Of a stretch of DNA of 64,000 nucleotides, positions 24,801 to 37,927 are shown piece after piece (position 1 is the stretch's first letter; each line of letters opens with the position of its first letter). Source of the stretch: Phoronis australis (lineage: Eukaryota > Phoronida > Phoronidae); NCBI GenBank assembly GCA_002633005.1, contig NMRA01000644.1:62001-126000 (forward strand). The letters run 5' to 3'. The position numbers and the translations under genes were made by a program. The notes under the pieces are model-generated. The model made no database searches. It saw only the letters and a program-made list of their open reading frames with translations, and was not told the origin of the DNA.

Positions 24801-27800
24801 ATGAAGTTGACTTAAAATGCACCGGATTGACCTGAAATGGGTCAAGGGGTGCATTCCATCAATTTGCTTCTTCTCCTACAGGTTTTTGGATAGACTCCGA
24901 ATTTTGATAACAAGCAGGATCAGATCTGCATCCGAAATTTACGTGGAACTTAAATCGGACCAAGGGAAACTGCTTCAGAAATTTACATGGACTTCCATTC
25001 GGACTAAGGGAGCCGAGTTTCAGGGTCAAAGGTCATGAAGTGCAAAAGTGATGTTTGAGCTAGACCTTTCATAATAACGCATGTTTTCCAGTGTTGAATG
25101 AAGTTTAACCACAAACTTTTGTGTCATTAGGTGCAACTTTGGGGTCATTAAGTGCAATTTTGTGCCAAATTTTAGACTTTTTTAATTAGCTAGTACTTAC
25201 ATTTCGTCTTAGAGAGAACGTTTATTTTTATGGTAGTCCGACCATTTGGCAGTCAAATTCTACTGCTCATATGATTATGACCAAAAATGCACCGAAATGA
25301 ACCAAAATGGGCCAAGGAGTGCATTCCGTCAAAATGCTTATTCTTCTACGGGATTTTAGACAGAATCTTTGAATTTTGTTAGCAAATAGGTACTAAAGAA
25401 GTGCATCCGGAATTGACTTGGAATTCTAATTGGATCTAGGGAACGAGTTTCCAGGTCAATGGTGCAAAAGTCATTTTTGAGCTACATGTTTCATTATTAC
25501 GCATGTGACTTAGATTTATAAAGGAAGTTCAGACAGAAACTCTGGGGTCATTAGGTGCATCTTAGGGGTCATTAACTGCTGTTTTCTGTTAAATTTCAGA
25601 CATTTTCAATCAGCTCGAACTTACATGAAGCATACGGGAGAGCGTTCACACCAGGGACATCTCTCTTTTTCACACCAACACCGCAAACTCTAAACTCCGT
25701 TACACGGCTATAACTTCCCATGCACGTGCGTACAACACGCGAAGAGTTGTAAGTGCGCATACGCAATTGCGTTCTAGTTCTTATATTTATTCTTCTTATT
25801 CTTCCTTCTCCAAATTATTAGTCTTACACCGATTTGTTGGCAACAATCATATTCGTTGTGATTGATACCACGATAAAGGGATTTTTATTAATTATAAAGT
25901 TCTGACCCAAAATGCACCAGAATGACCCGAAACGGGTCATGGAGTACATTCCATCAAAATGCTTCTTCTTCTTCGAGTTTTTAGATACACTCTTCAAAGT
26001 TTGTCAACAAGTACACCCTTAACAACTGCATTTGAAAGTTACTTGGAATTCCAATCGGATGAAGGGAACTGAGTTTCCGGGTCAAAGGTCATTACGTGCA
26101 AAAAGATTTTTGAGCTACACCTTTGAAAATCACGCATGTGATTAATATTGATAAAGGATCTTCGGTCACAAATTTTGGGGTCACTTGGTGCAACTTTGGG
26201 GTCATTAACTGCAGTTTTCTGTTAAATTTAAGACTTTTTCAATCAGCTTGTACTTACATGTAAATGATTCATTACGGAGCACGTTCAAATTCAAGGTGGC
26301 TCAACAAATTGCCGATCAAATTCTATTGATCATATGGATTTGAATCAAAATGCACCTGACTGACCCGAAATGGGTCAAGGAGTTCATTCTGTCAAATTGC
26401 TTGTCCTTCTACAGGTTTTTAGATGGATTCTTCAAATTATATTAACAAATAACCACTAAAGATCAAGGAGTGCATTCCATTAAATTGCTTTCTCTTGTAC
26501 AGATTTTTAGATAGACTCTCCAAATTTTGATAACAAGCAGGCACTAGAGAAGTGCATCCGAAATTTACGTGGCATTTAAATCGGAGTAAGGGAACCGAGT
26601 TTCCGGGTCCAAGGTCATTAAGTGCAAAAGTGATTTTTGAGCCAGATCTTACATAATCACGCATAAATTTTTCACTGGTAAAGAAGATTCAGTCACAAAC
26701 TTTGGGGTCATAAGGTGCAACTGTGTGGTCAATAGGTCCAGTTTTCCGTTCATATTCTTACTCTACTCTGCACTTGCAGGCGTAGAAAACTGTTGCTCCT
26801 GGGTTACTCTTGCTCTTTCACTAAGGAAGTGCATCCGATGTTCACTTGGATTTCCAATCGGATAAAGGGAACTGAGTTTCCGGGTCAAAGGTCATTCAGT
26901 GCAAAATTGATTTTCGAGCTAGACCTTAAAATCATGCATATGATTACCATTCATAAAGGAAGTTCAGTCACAAATTTTGAGGTCAGTAGGTGCAACTTTG
27001 GGGGCATTAAGCTCAGTTTTCTGTTAAATTTAAGACTTTTTCAATCAGCTTGTACTTGATTAATTCATTAGGAAGAGCGCTCAAATTCATGGTGGTTTAA
27101 CCATTTGCTGATCAAAATCTATTGTTTAAAAGGGTTTGATTCAAAATGTACCGGATTGACCTGAAATGGGTCAGAGAGCGCATTCTGTCAAATTGCTTCT
27201 CCTTCTACATAGTTTTATATAGACTCTTCAAATTTTATTAAGAAGTAGGCATTAGAGATCTGCATCCGTAATTTCCTTGGAATTCCGATCGGATCAAGGG
27301 AACCGAGTTTTCTGGTCAAAGGTCATTAAGTGGAAAATTTATTTTTGAGTTGGACCTTTCATAATCATTCATATGATTACAATTTATAAAGGAAGTTCAC
27401 TCATAAATTTTTGGGGACACTGGGTGCGACTTAGGGGTCATTAAGTGCAGTTTTCTGTTACATTTCAGACTTTTTCAATCAGCTTGTACTTAAATGACGC
27501 ATTACGGAGAGCGTTCATATTCATGGTCGTTCAACCAATTGCGGATCAAATTCTATTGGTCACTTGAATTTGACTCAAAGTTCACAGCAGTAACCTGAAA
27601 CGTGTCAAGGAGTGCACTCCGTCAAGTTCCTTCCTCTACATGTTTCTAGATAGACTCTCCGAATTTTGAAAACAAGCAGGCACCAGTGATCTGCATCCAA
27701 AATTTACTTGAAATTTAAATCGGATCAAGGGAACCAAATCTCAGGTTCAAAGGTCATTAAGTGCAAACGTGACTTTTGAGCTAGACCTTACCTAATCAGG

Positions 27801-27950
27801 TAGATACTCTTCATATGTAAAGGAAATTCAGCCACAAACTCTGGGAACATTAGGTGCACCAGTGGGGTCATTAGTTGCAAGTTTTCGTTGATTTTCTTAC
27901 TTTTGACTCTTGTTCTGTCATACCAGGGACATCTCTATCTTTCTCACAAA
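21843..27950. repeat. Diverged ~431-bp tandem repeat array
   Basis: The anchor GGTCAAAGGTCATTAAGTGC recurs at about 22782, 23094, 23522, 24130, 24561, 25023, 26079, 26604, 26882, 27312 and 27743. Several spacings are 430-459 bases; others are shortened or contain extra sequence. Each unit also carries TTCTGTTAAATTTAAGACTT, a GTACTTAAATGAT segment, TCATGGTGGTTCAACCA, AAATGCACCGG-TGACC-CGAAA-CGGGTCA-AGGAGTGCATTCC, and a TTTTTAGATAGACTCT segment. Tail modules ending GCATACGCAATTGCGTTCTAG follow some blocks (about 23798, 25750, 28016). Nothing is coding; short ORFs here are repeat artefacts. Confidence 0.85.
21874..21897. repeat. CTCTGCGC hairpin module, head of the array
   Basis: ACTCTGCG...CGCAGAGT forms an imperfect palindrome followed by TTTTACTGTTCTAC and a CTT-rich tract. 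The same head occurs four times at 28927-29121. Confidence 0.55.
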
Positions 27951-28057
27951 GAATGCAACTTCTATGCAATGTAATGCTCCTATACTTCAATGTGCACGTG
28001 CATACACCACGCCCAGAGTTGTAAGTGTGCATACTCAATTGCATTATCTAATTCCTC

Positions 28058-28168
28058 CCTGATCCCGCCTGATGGCGTGACTGTTTATTTTCAATCAGGG
28101 CCTGATGCCGTCTGGAGGCGTTATCTAAACAATGTATCTCACAGGCGGATCACGCCTTCAGGAGGGAT
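28058..28168. repeat. Short foldback element
   Basis: TCCCGCCTGATGGCGTGA near 28063-28080 pairs with TCACGCCTTCAGGAGGGA near 28147-28164 (16 of 18 complementary). An internal GATGCCGTCTGGAGGCG adds a second stem. It looks like a ~110-base MITE or foldback next to the tail module of the satellite. Confidence 0.45.
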
Positions 28169-28920
28169 AGAAGGCAGCAATTTAATGGTTTAAGTTTAAA
28201 TATATCTAGGGTATTCCCAGTTTTCTATCCAATGAGGACTGAGACACCATGCTCTATGTTAACTTCTTGTTTGTGAAGTTAATGCTTATTGGCTATTATT
28301 TCTGGAATTTAGAACCATTTCTTCACAAGCAAATTATCAATTCAAGGAAAAACCAGGAAGCGTGTTAGCTTTGTAGTGGTTGTTGTGGTAACTTTTGAAA
28401 GGTTATAGAGATATTCCTCCCTGAAATATAGGTAAGTATGCTTGTTTGATTTGAAGACTAGAATGAAGCTAATTGCCCTGAATTGTAGCCCAATTGGTGT
28501 TACATAACACTGTTGTCACCACTTAATGATCTGATAGGGTGCTCCTTTATTTGAACTGACCAGAAACAATAACAAAATGTTCAATTACTAGGAACATTCT
28601 ACTTTGTGACTAGCACTGTGCACACACTCACTTGAAATTGCTGCCTTGATATTATACGGACATCATCTCTGCTGCTCTCTCACAGTTCTTGAAGTTTTTA
28701 TTATGGAGGATAGTGTGGATACTGATGACACTGGTCACATTTAGATACAGACTTCAGTGATTATGGATATGACAGTGTGGATACTTANGTTTTAATTATG
28801 TGCAGTGCTTGTGACCTAGTGAAATACCCTCCGACTTCAAGGGGGTAGACATTCCACAGCTCAGCCAGGCCACTAAGCAATTTATTCCATATGGTACTCA
28901 GGGTCGAATGAAATATAGTT
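28169..28920. other. Unique sequence between satellite blocks
   Basis: No repeat units. At 28703 an ATG opens a short acidic stretch (MEDSVDTDDTGH) that stops. After a one-base shift it continues LDTDFSDYGYDSVDT. Acidic Asp/Ser-rich starts are common in transposase ORFs, but nothing further supports this. One ambiguous base lies at 28799. Confidence 0.25.
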
Positions 28921-28926
28921 CTGATT

Positions 28927-29121
28927 ACTCTGCGCGTGTTAGCGCAGAGTCCAGTTGGTCCTGAGTCTTCTTCAATTTTATTATTACTCCGCGCCTGTAA
29001 GCGCAGAGTACTGTTGTTCCTGGGTTTTCTTCAATTTTATAACTCTGCGCGTGCATGCGCTGAGTACTGTTGTTCCTGGGTTTTCTTCAATTTTATCACT
29101 CTGCACGTGCAAGCGCATAGT
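28927..29121. repeat. Four tandem CTCTGCGC hairpin head modules
   Basis: Palindromic copies lie at 28927-28950, 28986-29009, 29042-29065 and 29098-29121, spaced 55-59 bases. Three are followed by TACTGTTGTTCCTGGGTTTTCTTCAATTTTAT or a near copy, while the last continues into the same head as at 21874. Stem ACTCTGCGC, loop of about 6, stem GCGCAGAGT. The fourth stem carries substitutions. Confidence 0.75.
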
Positions 29122-30045
29122 TTTACTGTTCTACTCATTTTATTTTCCTATTCTCATTATTATTCTTCTTCCATCCTTTTCATATTGTTATTACTCTTAC
29201 ATTCATTCACTTAGAACAATAATATTCATTGTAATTGATCCGATAGTTAAGGGATTTATGTTGATAACATTTTTTCGACCCTAAAGGCACTAGGATGACC
29301 TGAAACGGGTCAAGGAGTGCCTTTTTTCAAAATGCTTCTTCTTCTACAGTTTTTTAGATAGAATCTTTGAATTTTGTTAAGAAGTAGGGACTCAAGAAGT
29401 GCATCAGAAATTTACACGGAAATCCAATCGGACCAAGGGAACCGAGTTTCCAGGTCAAAGGTCATTAAGTGCAAAAGTGATTTTTGGGCTAGACCTTTTC
29501 ATAATGATGCATATGATTACCATTCATTAAGGAAGTTCAGTCACAAACTTTTGGCAGTATATACAATTTGATCCATTACAGTGTATATAATTGCACCGGA
29601 GGAGGTCGTTTGGTGCAAATGTCATATAATTTTAAAAAATGCTGCTCCTCCTTCAGTTTTAAAGCTATCTCTTTCAAATTCGGTGCACAGGTATAAGTCA
29701 ACAAGACAATTTAAAAACTTCTTTTCTAAGTGATCGATTCATCCAGTCAAGTAAAACAGGTCAAAGATCATTAGGTGCAAATTAATTTATGAGCTAGACA
29801 TTTCAAATTCACAAGTTTGATTGGCACGTCTACTTAAATTCGAAATACAAATTTTCAGGTCATTTAGTGCAACCATAGGGTCATTAGGTGCAGTTTTCTT
29901 CAGAAAATTTGATCTTTTCATTTACCAACTATTCCCAACTGTCAACCATTGGACAGCATTCAACACACTTTTCATGGGCTTTGCAATAATTCTCCTAAAG
30001 GCGCTTATAATGCACCGGATATGGTCAATTAGTGCAAAGGTCATC
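29122..30045. repeat. Detached block of the ~431-bp repeat
   Basis: Contains the head sequence, one full unit with a perfect AGGTCAAAGGTCA at 29452-29464, and diverged partial units (AGGTCATTTAGTGCAACC, GGGTCATTAGGTGCAG, ATGCACCGGATATGGTCA). It abuts the 38-bp minisatellite. Confidence 0.7.
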
Positions 30046-30718
30046 TAACGTTCAAACGATATGGACCTGTCAATTTTTTCATTAGGCCATCAGTCAATAC
30101 GGACATGTACATTTTTTCATTAGGCCATAAGACGATATGGACCTGTCCATTTTTTCATTAGCCCATTAGTCAAAGAGGATCTTCCGTTTTTTCATTGGGC
30201 CACTGTGCCGACATGTCCATTTCTAATTAGGCCATTAGTCAAAACAGACATACCCATTTTTGATTAGGTCATCAGTCGATAAGGAGCTGTCCATTTTTCA
30301 GTAGGCCATCAGTAGATACAGACCTGTCATTTTTTCAGTAGGCCATCAGCCAATACAGTCCTGCCAATTTTTTCTTAAGGCCTTTAGTCGATACGGACCT
30401 GTCAATTTTTTCATTAGGCCATCAGTCAATACACTCCTGCCGATTCTTTCATGACGCCATCAGTCGACACGGACCTTTCCACTTTTTCATTAGGCCATCA
30501 TACTATATGGACCTGTCCATTTTTTCATTAGGCCATCAATACAGTCCTGCCAATTTTTGCATAAGGTCATCAGTCGAAACGGACCAGTCAATATTTTCAT
30601 TAGGCCATAAGACAATATAGATCATTCCATTTTTTCATTAGGCCATCAGTCAATATAGACCTGCCCATTTTTTCATTAGGCCGTCAGTCGATAGGGACCT
30701 GCGCATTTTTCATTAGGC

Positions 30719-31341
30719 CACAGGAGGCACAGAACAGTTCTCACTGGGTTTTGCCCAGCAAAACTCACATCACTTGATTTGTTTTCAGTTATTTCACATA
30801 AAAAGCCCTGCAGATGAGCGCAGGAACTTTATTCTCTCTTGTATTTTTGACCCTTTCAATCCCACTGAAAACCATGCTAGACTATGAAAAATAGGTGCAA
30901 AAAAGTGCAAAATCGGCACATTTGACCCTAAAAACACCATTTCCCTGCCGACGCACAACTAAAACCAACAATAGATTCTGAAAGCAAATTTCCTACAGAC
31001 TCCGAAAATGTGGTCCAAAAGTACTGTCAGAAAACTAGTTTTTCAGCAATTCTTGCTTGTTTGAGGGCTACCTAAAATCACTTCCAATTTCTCAGTCGCT
31101 ACCCAGCAATGCACAATAGCAGCCGAGGGCCGCCATCTTGAAGAAGAGTGCAGCTACAGCCAAAAAAGTGGCGATTTTTATTCACAACATGTTCACAAAT
31201 ACAAACAAACCTCATTCACTGAGCCTACTAGCAATGCCCACATATAAAATGCCCCCAAGCTAGGCCGACCCCAGAATTTTAATATTTTGGGATTGCAAAT
31301 TAGCCGTGGCCGCAGCCTAACTGTTCAGCGCCACCATACGG
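30719..31341. repeat. Interspersed block A, copy 1
   Basis: Starts AGGAGGCACAGAACAGT and ends AACTGTTCAGCGCCACCATACGG. Non-coding, with GCCGCCATCTTGAAGAAG in the middle. Compared with copies 2 and 3 it lacks a short segment (CAAAAACAGGATGCAAAGAATG). Confidence 0.8.
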
Positions 31342-33009
31342 ATGTGCCTATTTTTTCATTAGCCCATTAATCAAAGAGGACATGCCCTATTTTTCATTAG
31401 GCAATCGATCGATACGGACATCCCCCTTTTTTCATTAGGCCATTAGTCAAAACTGACCTGCCCAATTTTTCATTAGGTCATCAATCGATATAGACCTGCC
31501 CATTTTTCATTAGGCCATCAGTCGATATGGACCTGTCCATTTTTCATTAGTCCATCAGTCGATGCGGACCTGCCCATTTTTTCATTAGGCAATCAGTCGA
31601 TACGTATCTGCCTATTTTTTCATTAGCCCATTAGTCAAAGAGGATCTTCCGTTTTTCATTGGGCCACTGTACGGACCTGCCCTTTTTTTCATTAGGCCGT
31701 TAGTCAAAAATGACCTGCCCAATTTTTCATTAGGTCATCAATCGATATCGAACTGCCTATTTTTTCATTAGTCCATCAGTCAATGCGGACCTGCTCATTT
31801 TTTTCATTAGTCCATCAGTCGATGCAGAACTGCCCATTTTTTCATTAGGCCATCAGTCGATAGGGACCTGTCCATTTTTTATTAGGCCATCACTCACTAC
31901 GGGGCTGTCAATATTTTCATTAGGCCATCAGTCAATACAGTACTGCCAATTCTTTCACAAAGCCATCAGTCGATACGGACCTGTCCATTTTTTATAAGGC
32001 CATAGGACGATATGGACCTGTCCATTTTTCCAATAACCCATCAGTCAATACACTCCTGCCAATTTTTGCATAAGACCACCAGTCGATACGGACCTGTCCA
32101 TTTTTTATTGGGCCATAAGACAATATCGACCTGTCCATTTTTTCATTAGGCCATTAGTCAAAACTGACATTCCCAATTTCTCATTAGGTCGTCAAGCGAT
32201 ATGGACCTGCCCCCTTTTTCATTAGGCCATCAGTCAAAACTGACCTGCCCAAATTTTCATTAAGGTCATCAATTGATATGGACCTGTACATTTTTTCATT
32301 AGTCCATCAGTCGATACGGACCTGCCCATTTTTTCATTAGGCCATGAATCGATATGGACCTGTCCATTTTTTCATTAGTCCATCAGTCGATGCAGACCTG
32401 CCCATCTTTTTATTAGGCCATCAGTCGATACGGACCTGACTATTTTTTCATGAGGAAATCAGTCGATACGGATCTGCCTATTTTTTGATTAGCCAATTAG
32501 TCAAAGAGGATCTTCCGTTTTTTCATTGGCTACAGTGCAGACCTGCCCATTTTTTAATTAGCTCATTATTCAAAACAGTTCTACCCATTTTTTTGATTAT
32601 GAGTCGATTTTGAGCTGTTCATTTTTCAATATTCCATCAGTAGATACCGGCCTTTCCATTTTTACAGTAGGCATCAGTCAATACAGTCCTGACAATTTTT
32701 TCAATAGGCCATCAGTCAATACGGAGCTTTCAGTTTTGTCATTAGGCCATCAGTCTATACAGTCCTGCCAATTCTTTCATAGGGCCATCAGTCGTTACGG
32801 ACCTGTCCATTTTTCCATTAGGCCATAAGACGATATGGACCTGTTCATTTTTTCATTAGGCCATCAGTCAATACACTCCTGCCAATTTTTGCATAAGGCC
32901 ATCAATTTATACGGACCTGTTCATTTTTTCATTAGGCCATCATTCAATACAGATCTGCCCACTTTGTCATTAGGCCATTAGTCGATAGGGACCTGCCCAT
33001 TTTTTAATT

Positions 33010-33677
33010 AGGCCATTGGAGGCAGAGAACAGTGCTCACTGGGTTTTCCCCAGCAAAACCAACATCACTTGATTTGTGACCTTTTCTTCACTCTGTCAAA
33101 AACAGGATGCAAAGAATGACCTGTTTTCAGTTATTTCACATAAAAAGCCCTGCATATGAGCGCAGAAAATTTATTCTTTCATGTATTTTTGACACTTTCA
33201 ATTCAACTGAAAACAAGCTAGACTATGAAAAATAATAGCAAAAAAGTGCAAAATCGGCACTTTTCACCCTAAAAACACCACTTCCTTGCCGATACACGAC
33301 TAAAACCAACAATAGATTCTGAAAGCAAATTTCCTACAGATTCCGAAAATGTGGTCCAAAAGTACTGTCAACTAACTAGTTTTTTACCAATTCTTGCTTG
33401 TTTGAGGGCTACCTAAAACCACAGCTAATTTCTCAGTCGCTACCCAGCAATGCACAATTGCTGCCGGGAGCCGCCATCTTGAAGAAGAGTGCAGCCACAG
33501 CCATGAAAGTGGCCGTTTTATTCACAGCATTTCGACAAATACAAAAAACCACATCCACTGAGCCTACGTCCAATGCCCACCTACAAAATGCCCCCAAACT
33601 TGGCTTACCCCAATATTTTAATATTTTGGGAGTGCAAATCGGCCGCGGCCGCAGCCTAACTGTTCAGTGCCACCATA
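33010..33677. repeat. Interspersed block A, copy 2
   Basis: Closely matches copies 1 and 3 throughout and includes the GGATGCAAAGAATGACCTG segment. Same orientation and same minisatellite junctions, which points to amplification of a composite unit of about 2.3-2.9 kb. Confidence 0.8.
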
Positions 33678-35919
33678 CGGATCTGCTTATTTTTTCAAGA
33701 ACCCATTAGTGAAAGAGGACCTGCCCATTTTTTCATTAGGCCATTAGTCAAAAGTGACCTGCACTATTTTTGATTAGGTCATCAATAGATATGGACCTGC
33801 CCATTTTTTCATTAGGCCATCAGTCGATATAGACCTGTCCATTTTTATTTGGCCACCAGTTACTACAGGGCCTGTTCAATTTTCATTAGGCAATCAGTCG
33901 ATACGATCTGCCTATTCTTATTAGCCCATTAATCAAAGAGGATCTTCCGTTTTTCATTGGGCCACTGTACGGACCTGCCCCTTTTTTATTAGGCCGTTAG
34001 TCAAAACTGACCTGCCCAATTTTTCATTAGGTCATCAATCGATATGGAACTGCCCATTTTTTCATTAGTCCATCAGTCGATGCAGACCTGCCCATTTTTT
34101 ATTAGGCCATCAATCACTACGGGTCTGTCAATATTTTCATTAGGTCATTAGTCAATACAGTCCTGCCAATTCTTTCACAAAGCCATCAGTCGATACAGAC
34201 CTGTCCATTTTTTCATTAGGCCATTAGTCAAAACTGACCTGCACAATTTTTGATTAGTTCATCAATCGATATGGACCTGCCCATTTTTTCATTAGGCCAT
34301 CAGTCGATGCAGACCTGCCCATTTTTCATTAGGCCTTCAGTCGATATGGACCTGTCCATTTTTTATTAGGCCATTAATCACTACGGGGCTGTCAATATTT
34401 TAATTAGGCCATTAGTCAATACAGTCCTGCCAATTCTTTCACAAAGCCATCAGTCGATACAGACCTGTCCATTTTTTCATTAGGCTATTAGTCAAAATTG
34501 ACCTGCACAATTTGTGATTAGGTCATCAATCGATATGGACCTGCCCATTTTTTCATTAGGACATCAGTCGATATAGACCCGTCCATTTTTATTTGGCCAC
34601 CAGTTACTACGGGGCCTGTCCATTTTTCATTAGGCAATCAGTCGATACGTATCTGCCTATTTTTTCATTAGCCCATTAGTCAAAGAGGATCTTCCATTTT
34701 TCATTGGGCCACTGTACGGACTTGGCCTTTTTTCATTAGGCCGTTAGTCAAAAATGACCTGCCCAATTTTCATTAGGTCATCAATCGATATCGAACTGCC
34801 CATTTTTTCATTAGTCCATCAGTCGATACGGACCTGCTCATTTTCTTGATTAGTCCATCAGTCGATGCAGAACTGCCCATTTTTTCATTAGGCCATCAGT
34901 CGATATGAACCTGTCCATTTTTTATTAGGCCATCAGTCACTACGGGGCTGTCAATATTTTCATTAGGCCATCAGTCAATACAGTCCAGCCAATTCTTTCA
35001 CAAAGCCATCAGTCGATACGGACCTGTCCATTTTTTTCGTTAGGCCATAGGACGATATGGACCTGTCCATTTTTCCAATAAGCCATCAGTCAATACACTC
35101 CTGTCAATTTTTGCATAAGACCATCAGTCGATACGGACCTGTCCATTTTTTCATTAGGCCATCAGTCAAAACTGACCTGCCCAATTTTTCATTAAGGTCA
35201 TCAATTGATATGGTCCTGTACATTTTTTCATAAGGAAATCAATTGATATGGACCTGTCCATTTTTTCATTAGTCCATCAGTCGATGCAGACCTGCCCATT
35301 TTTTCATTAGGCCATCAGTCGATATTGACCTGCCCATTTTTTAATTAGCAGATTAGTCAAAACAGATCTACCCATTTTTTGATTATGTCATCAGTCGATT
35401 GTGAGCTGTTCATTTTTTCAGTATTCCATCAGTAGATACCGACCTGTCCATTTTTACAGTAGGCCATCAGTCAACACAATCCTGACAATTTTTTCAAAAG
35501 GCCATCAGTCAATACGGAGCTGTCAATTTTGTCATTAGGCCATCAGTCTATACAGTCCTGCCAATTCTTTCATAGGGCCATCAGTCGTTACGGAACTGTC
35601 CATCTTTCCATTAAGCCATAAGACGATATGGACCTGTTCATTTTTTCATTAGGCCATCAGTCAATACACTCCTGCCAATTTTTGCATAAGGCCATCAGTC
35701 GATACGGACCTTCCATTGTTTCATTAGGCCATAAGGCGATATGGACCTGTCCATTTTTTCATTAGGCCATCAGTCAATAATATCCTGCCAATTTTTGCAT
35801 AAGGCCATCAGTTTATACGGGCCTATCCATTTTTTCATTAGGCCATCATTCAATATAGATCTGCCCATTTTGTCATTAGGCCATCAGTCGATAGGGACCT
35901 GCCCATTTTTCATTAGGCC

Positions 35920-36588
35920 ATTGGAGGCACAGAACAGTGCTCACTGAGTTTTCCCCAGCAAAACCAACATCACTTGATTTGTCACCTTTTCTTCACTCTG
36001 TCAAAAACAGGATGCAAAGAATGACCTGTTTTCAGTCATTTCACATAAAAAGCCCTGCATATGAGCGCAGAAACTTTATTCTTTCATGTATTTTTGACCC
36101 TTTCAATTCAACTGAAAACAAGCTAGACTGTGAAAAGTAATAGCAAAAAAAGTGCAAAATCGGCACTTTTCACCCTAAAAACACCACTTCCCTGCCAAAA
36201 CACGAATAAAACCAACAATAGATTCTGAAAGCAAATTTCCTACAGATTCCGATAATGTGGTCCAAAAGTACTGTCAACTGACTAGTTTTTTACAAATTCT
36301 TGCTTGTTTGAGGGCTACCTAAAACCACAGCTAATTTCTCAGTCGCTACCCAGCAATGCACAATTGCTGACGGGGCCCGTCATATTGAAGAAGAATGCAG
36401 CTACAGCCAAGAAAGTGGCCTTTTTATTCACAGCATTTTGACAAATACAAAAAACCACATCCACTGAGCCTACGTGCAATGCCCACATACAAAATGCCCC
36501 CAAACTTGGCTTACCCCAATATTTTAATATTTTGGGAGTGCAAATCGGCGGCGGCCGCAGGCTAACAGTTCAGTGCCACCATACGGAT
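35920..36588. repeat. Interspersed block A, copy 3
   Basis: Closest to copy 2, sharing AATAATAGCAAAAAAGTGC-type variants. Flanked on both sides by the 38-bp repeat. Confidence 0.8.
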
Positions 36589-37261
36589 CTGCTTATTTTT
36601 TCAATAGCCCATTAGTGAAGGAGTACCTGACCATTTTTTCATCAGGTCATTAGTCAAAACTGAGCTGCACAATTTTTGATTAGGTCATCAATCGATATGG
36701 ACCTGCCCATTTTTTCATTTGGCCATCAGTCGATATAGACCTGTCCATTTTTATTTGGCCACCAGTTACTACGGGCCTGTCCACTTTTCATTAGGCAATC
36801 AGTCGATACGATCTGCCTATTTTTATTAGCCCATTAGTCAAAAAGGATCTCCCATTTTTTCATTGGCCACTGTGCGGACATGCCCATTTTTAATTAGGCC
36901 ATCAGTCAATACAGTTCTGATAATTTTTTCATTAGGGCATTATTCGATACGGATCTGTCAATTTTTTCAGTAGGCCATCAGTCAATACAGTCCTGCCAAC
37001 TGTTTCATAAGGCCATCAGTCGATAAGGACCTGTCCATTTTTTCATTAGGCGATGAGACATTATAGACCTGTCCATTTTTTCATTAGTCCATTAGTCAAA
37101 ACTGACCTGCCCAAGTTTTCATTAGGTCATCAATCGATATAGACCTGTCCATTTTGATAAGGCCATTAGTCCATAAGGACCTGTAAATTTTGTTCATTAA
37201 TCCATAAGACGATATGGACCTGTCCAGTTTTTTTCATTATTCCATCAGTCAATAATTTCCT

Positions 37262-37790
37262 GCAGGATGCAAAGAATGACATGTTTTCAGTTATTTCACA
37301 TAAAAAGCCCTGCAAATGAGCGCATCAACTGTATTTTCTCTTATTTTTGACCCTTTCAATCCCAATGAAAACAAGCTAGACTATGAAAAATAGGGGCAAA
37401 AAGTGCAAAATCGGCACTTTTCACCCTAAAAAGCACCACTTCCCTGCCGATGCACGACTTAAACCAACGATAGAGTCTGAAAGTAAATTTCCTAAAGATT
37501 CCAAATATGTGGTCCAAAAGAAGTACTCTCAACTAACTAGTTTTTTAGCAATTCTTGCTTGTTTGAGGACTACCTAAAATCACAGCCAATTTCTCAGTCG
37601 CTAACCAGCAATGCACAATTGCAGCCGGGGGCCGCCATCTTGAAGAAGAGTGCAGCTGCAGCCAAGAAAGTGTCTTTTTTATTCACAGCATGTTAACAAA
37701 TACAAACAAACCACGTTCACTGAGCCTACGTGCAATTCCAACCTACAAAATGCCCCAAAACTTGGCCTACCCACCTTGTAAATTCTCTCC
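37262..37790. repeat. Interspersed block A, partial copy 4
   Basis: Begins inside the block at CAGGATGCAAAGAATGAC, joined directly to a minisatellite unit, and ends at AAACTTGGCCTACCCAC. It marks the right edge of the array. Confidence 0.75.
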
Positions 37791-37927
37791 CACGGTGGCA
37801 GCCTTAAAATTTGGACAATATTTTTCTTTATTTACTGTCGGCACGTTGAAAAGTATTAACTATATTTACATGTACTAGGGTAGATAACCGGATGAAAATA
37901 AGCAAGATAAGCTGAACAGTCCAAATC

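Larger units (their letters stand above)
30046..37262. repeat. ~38-bp minisatellite with interspersed ~650-bp blocks
   Basis: Consensus of about 38 bases: GGCCATCAGTCGATACGGAC followed by CTGTCCATTTTTTCATTA. Variants alternate GTCGATACGGACCTG, GTCAATACAGTCCTGCC, GTCAAAACTGACCTGCC and GTCAAAGAGGATCTTCC in a recurring order, so higher-order units exist. The array is broken by near-identical blocks at about 30719-31341, 33010-33677 and 35920-36588; a fourth partial block follows at 37262-37790. Short ORFs reading repeated SIFSLGHQSI-type peptides are artefacts of the repeat. Confidence 0.92.

Noticed and set aside
30046-37262. CRISPR-like array (38-bp repeats)
   Set aside because: There are no unique spacers, the units are contiguous and diverged, and the genome is an animal one. 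It is a minisatellite.
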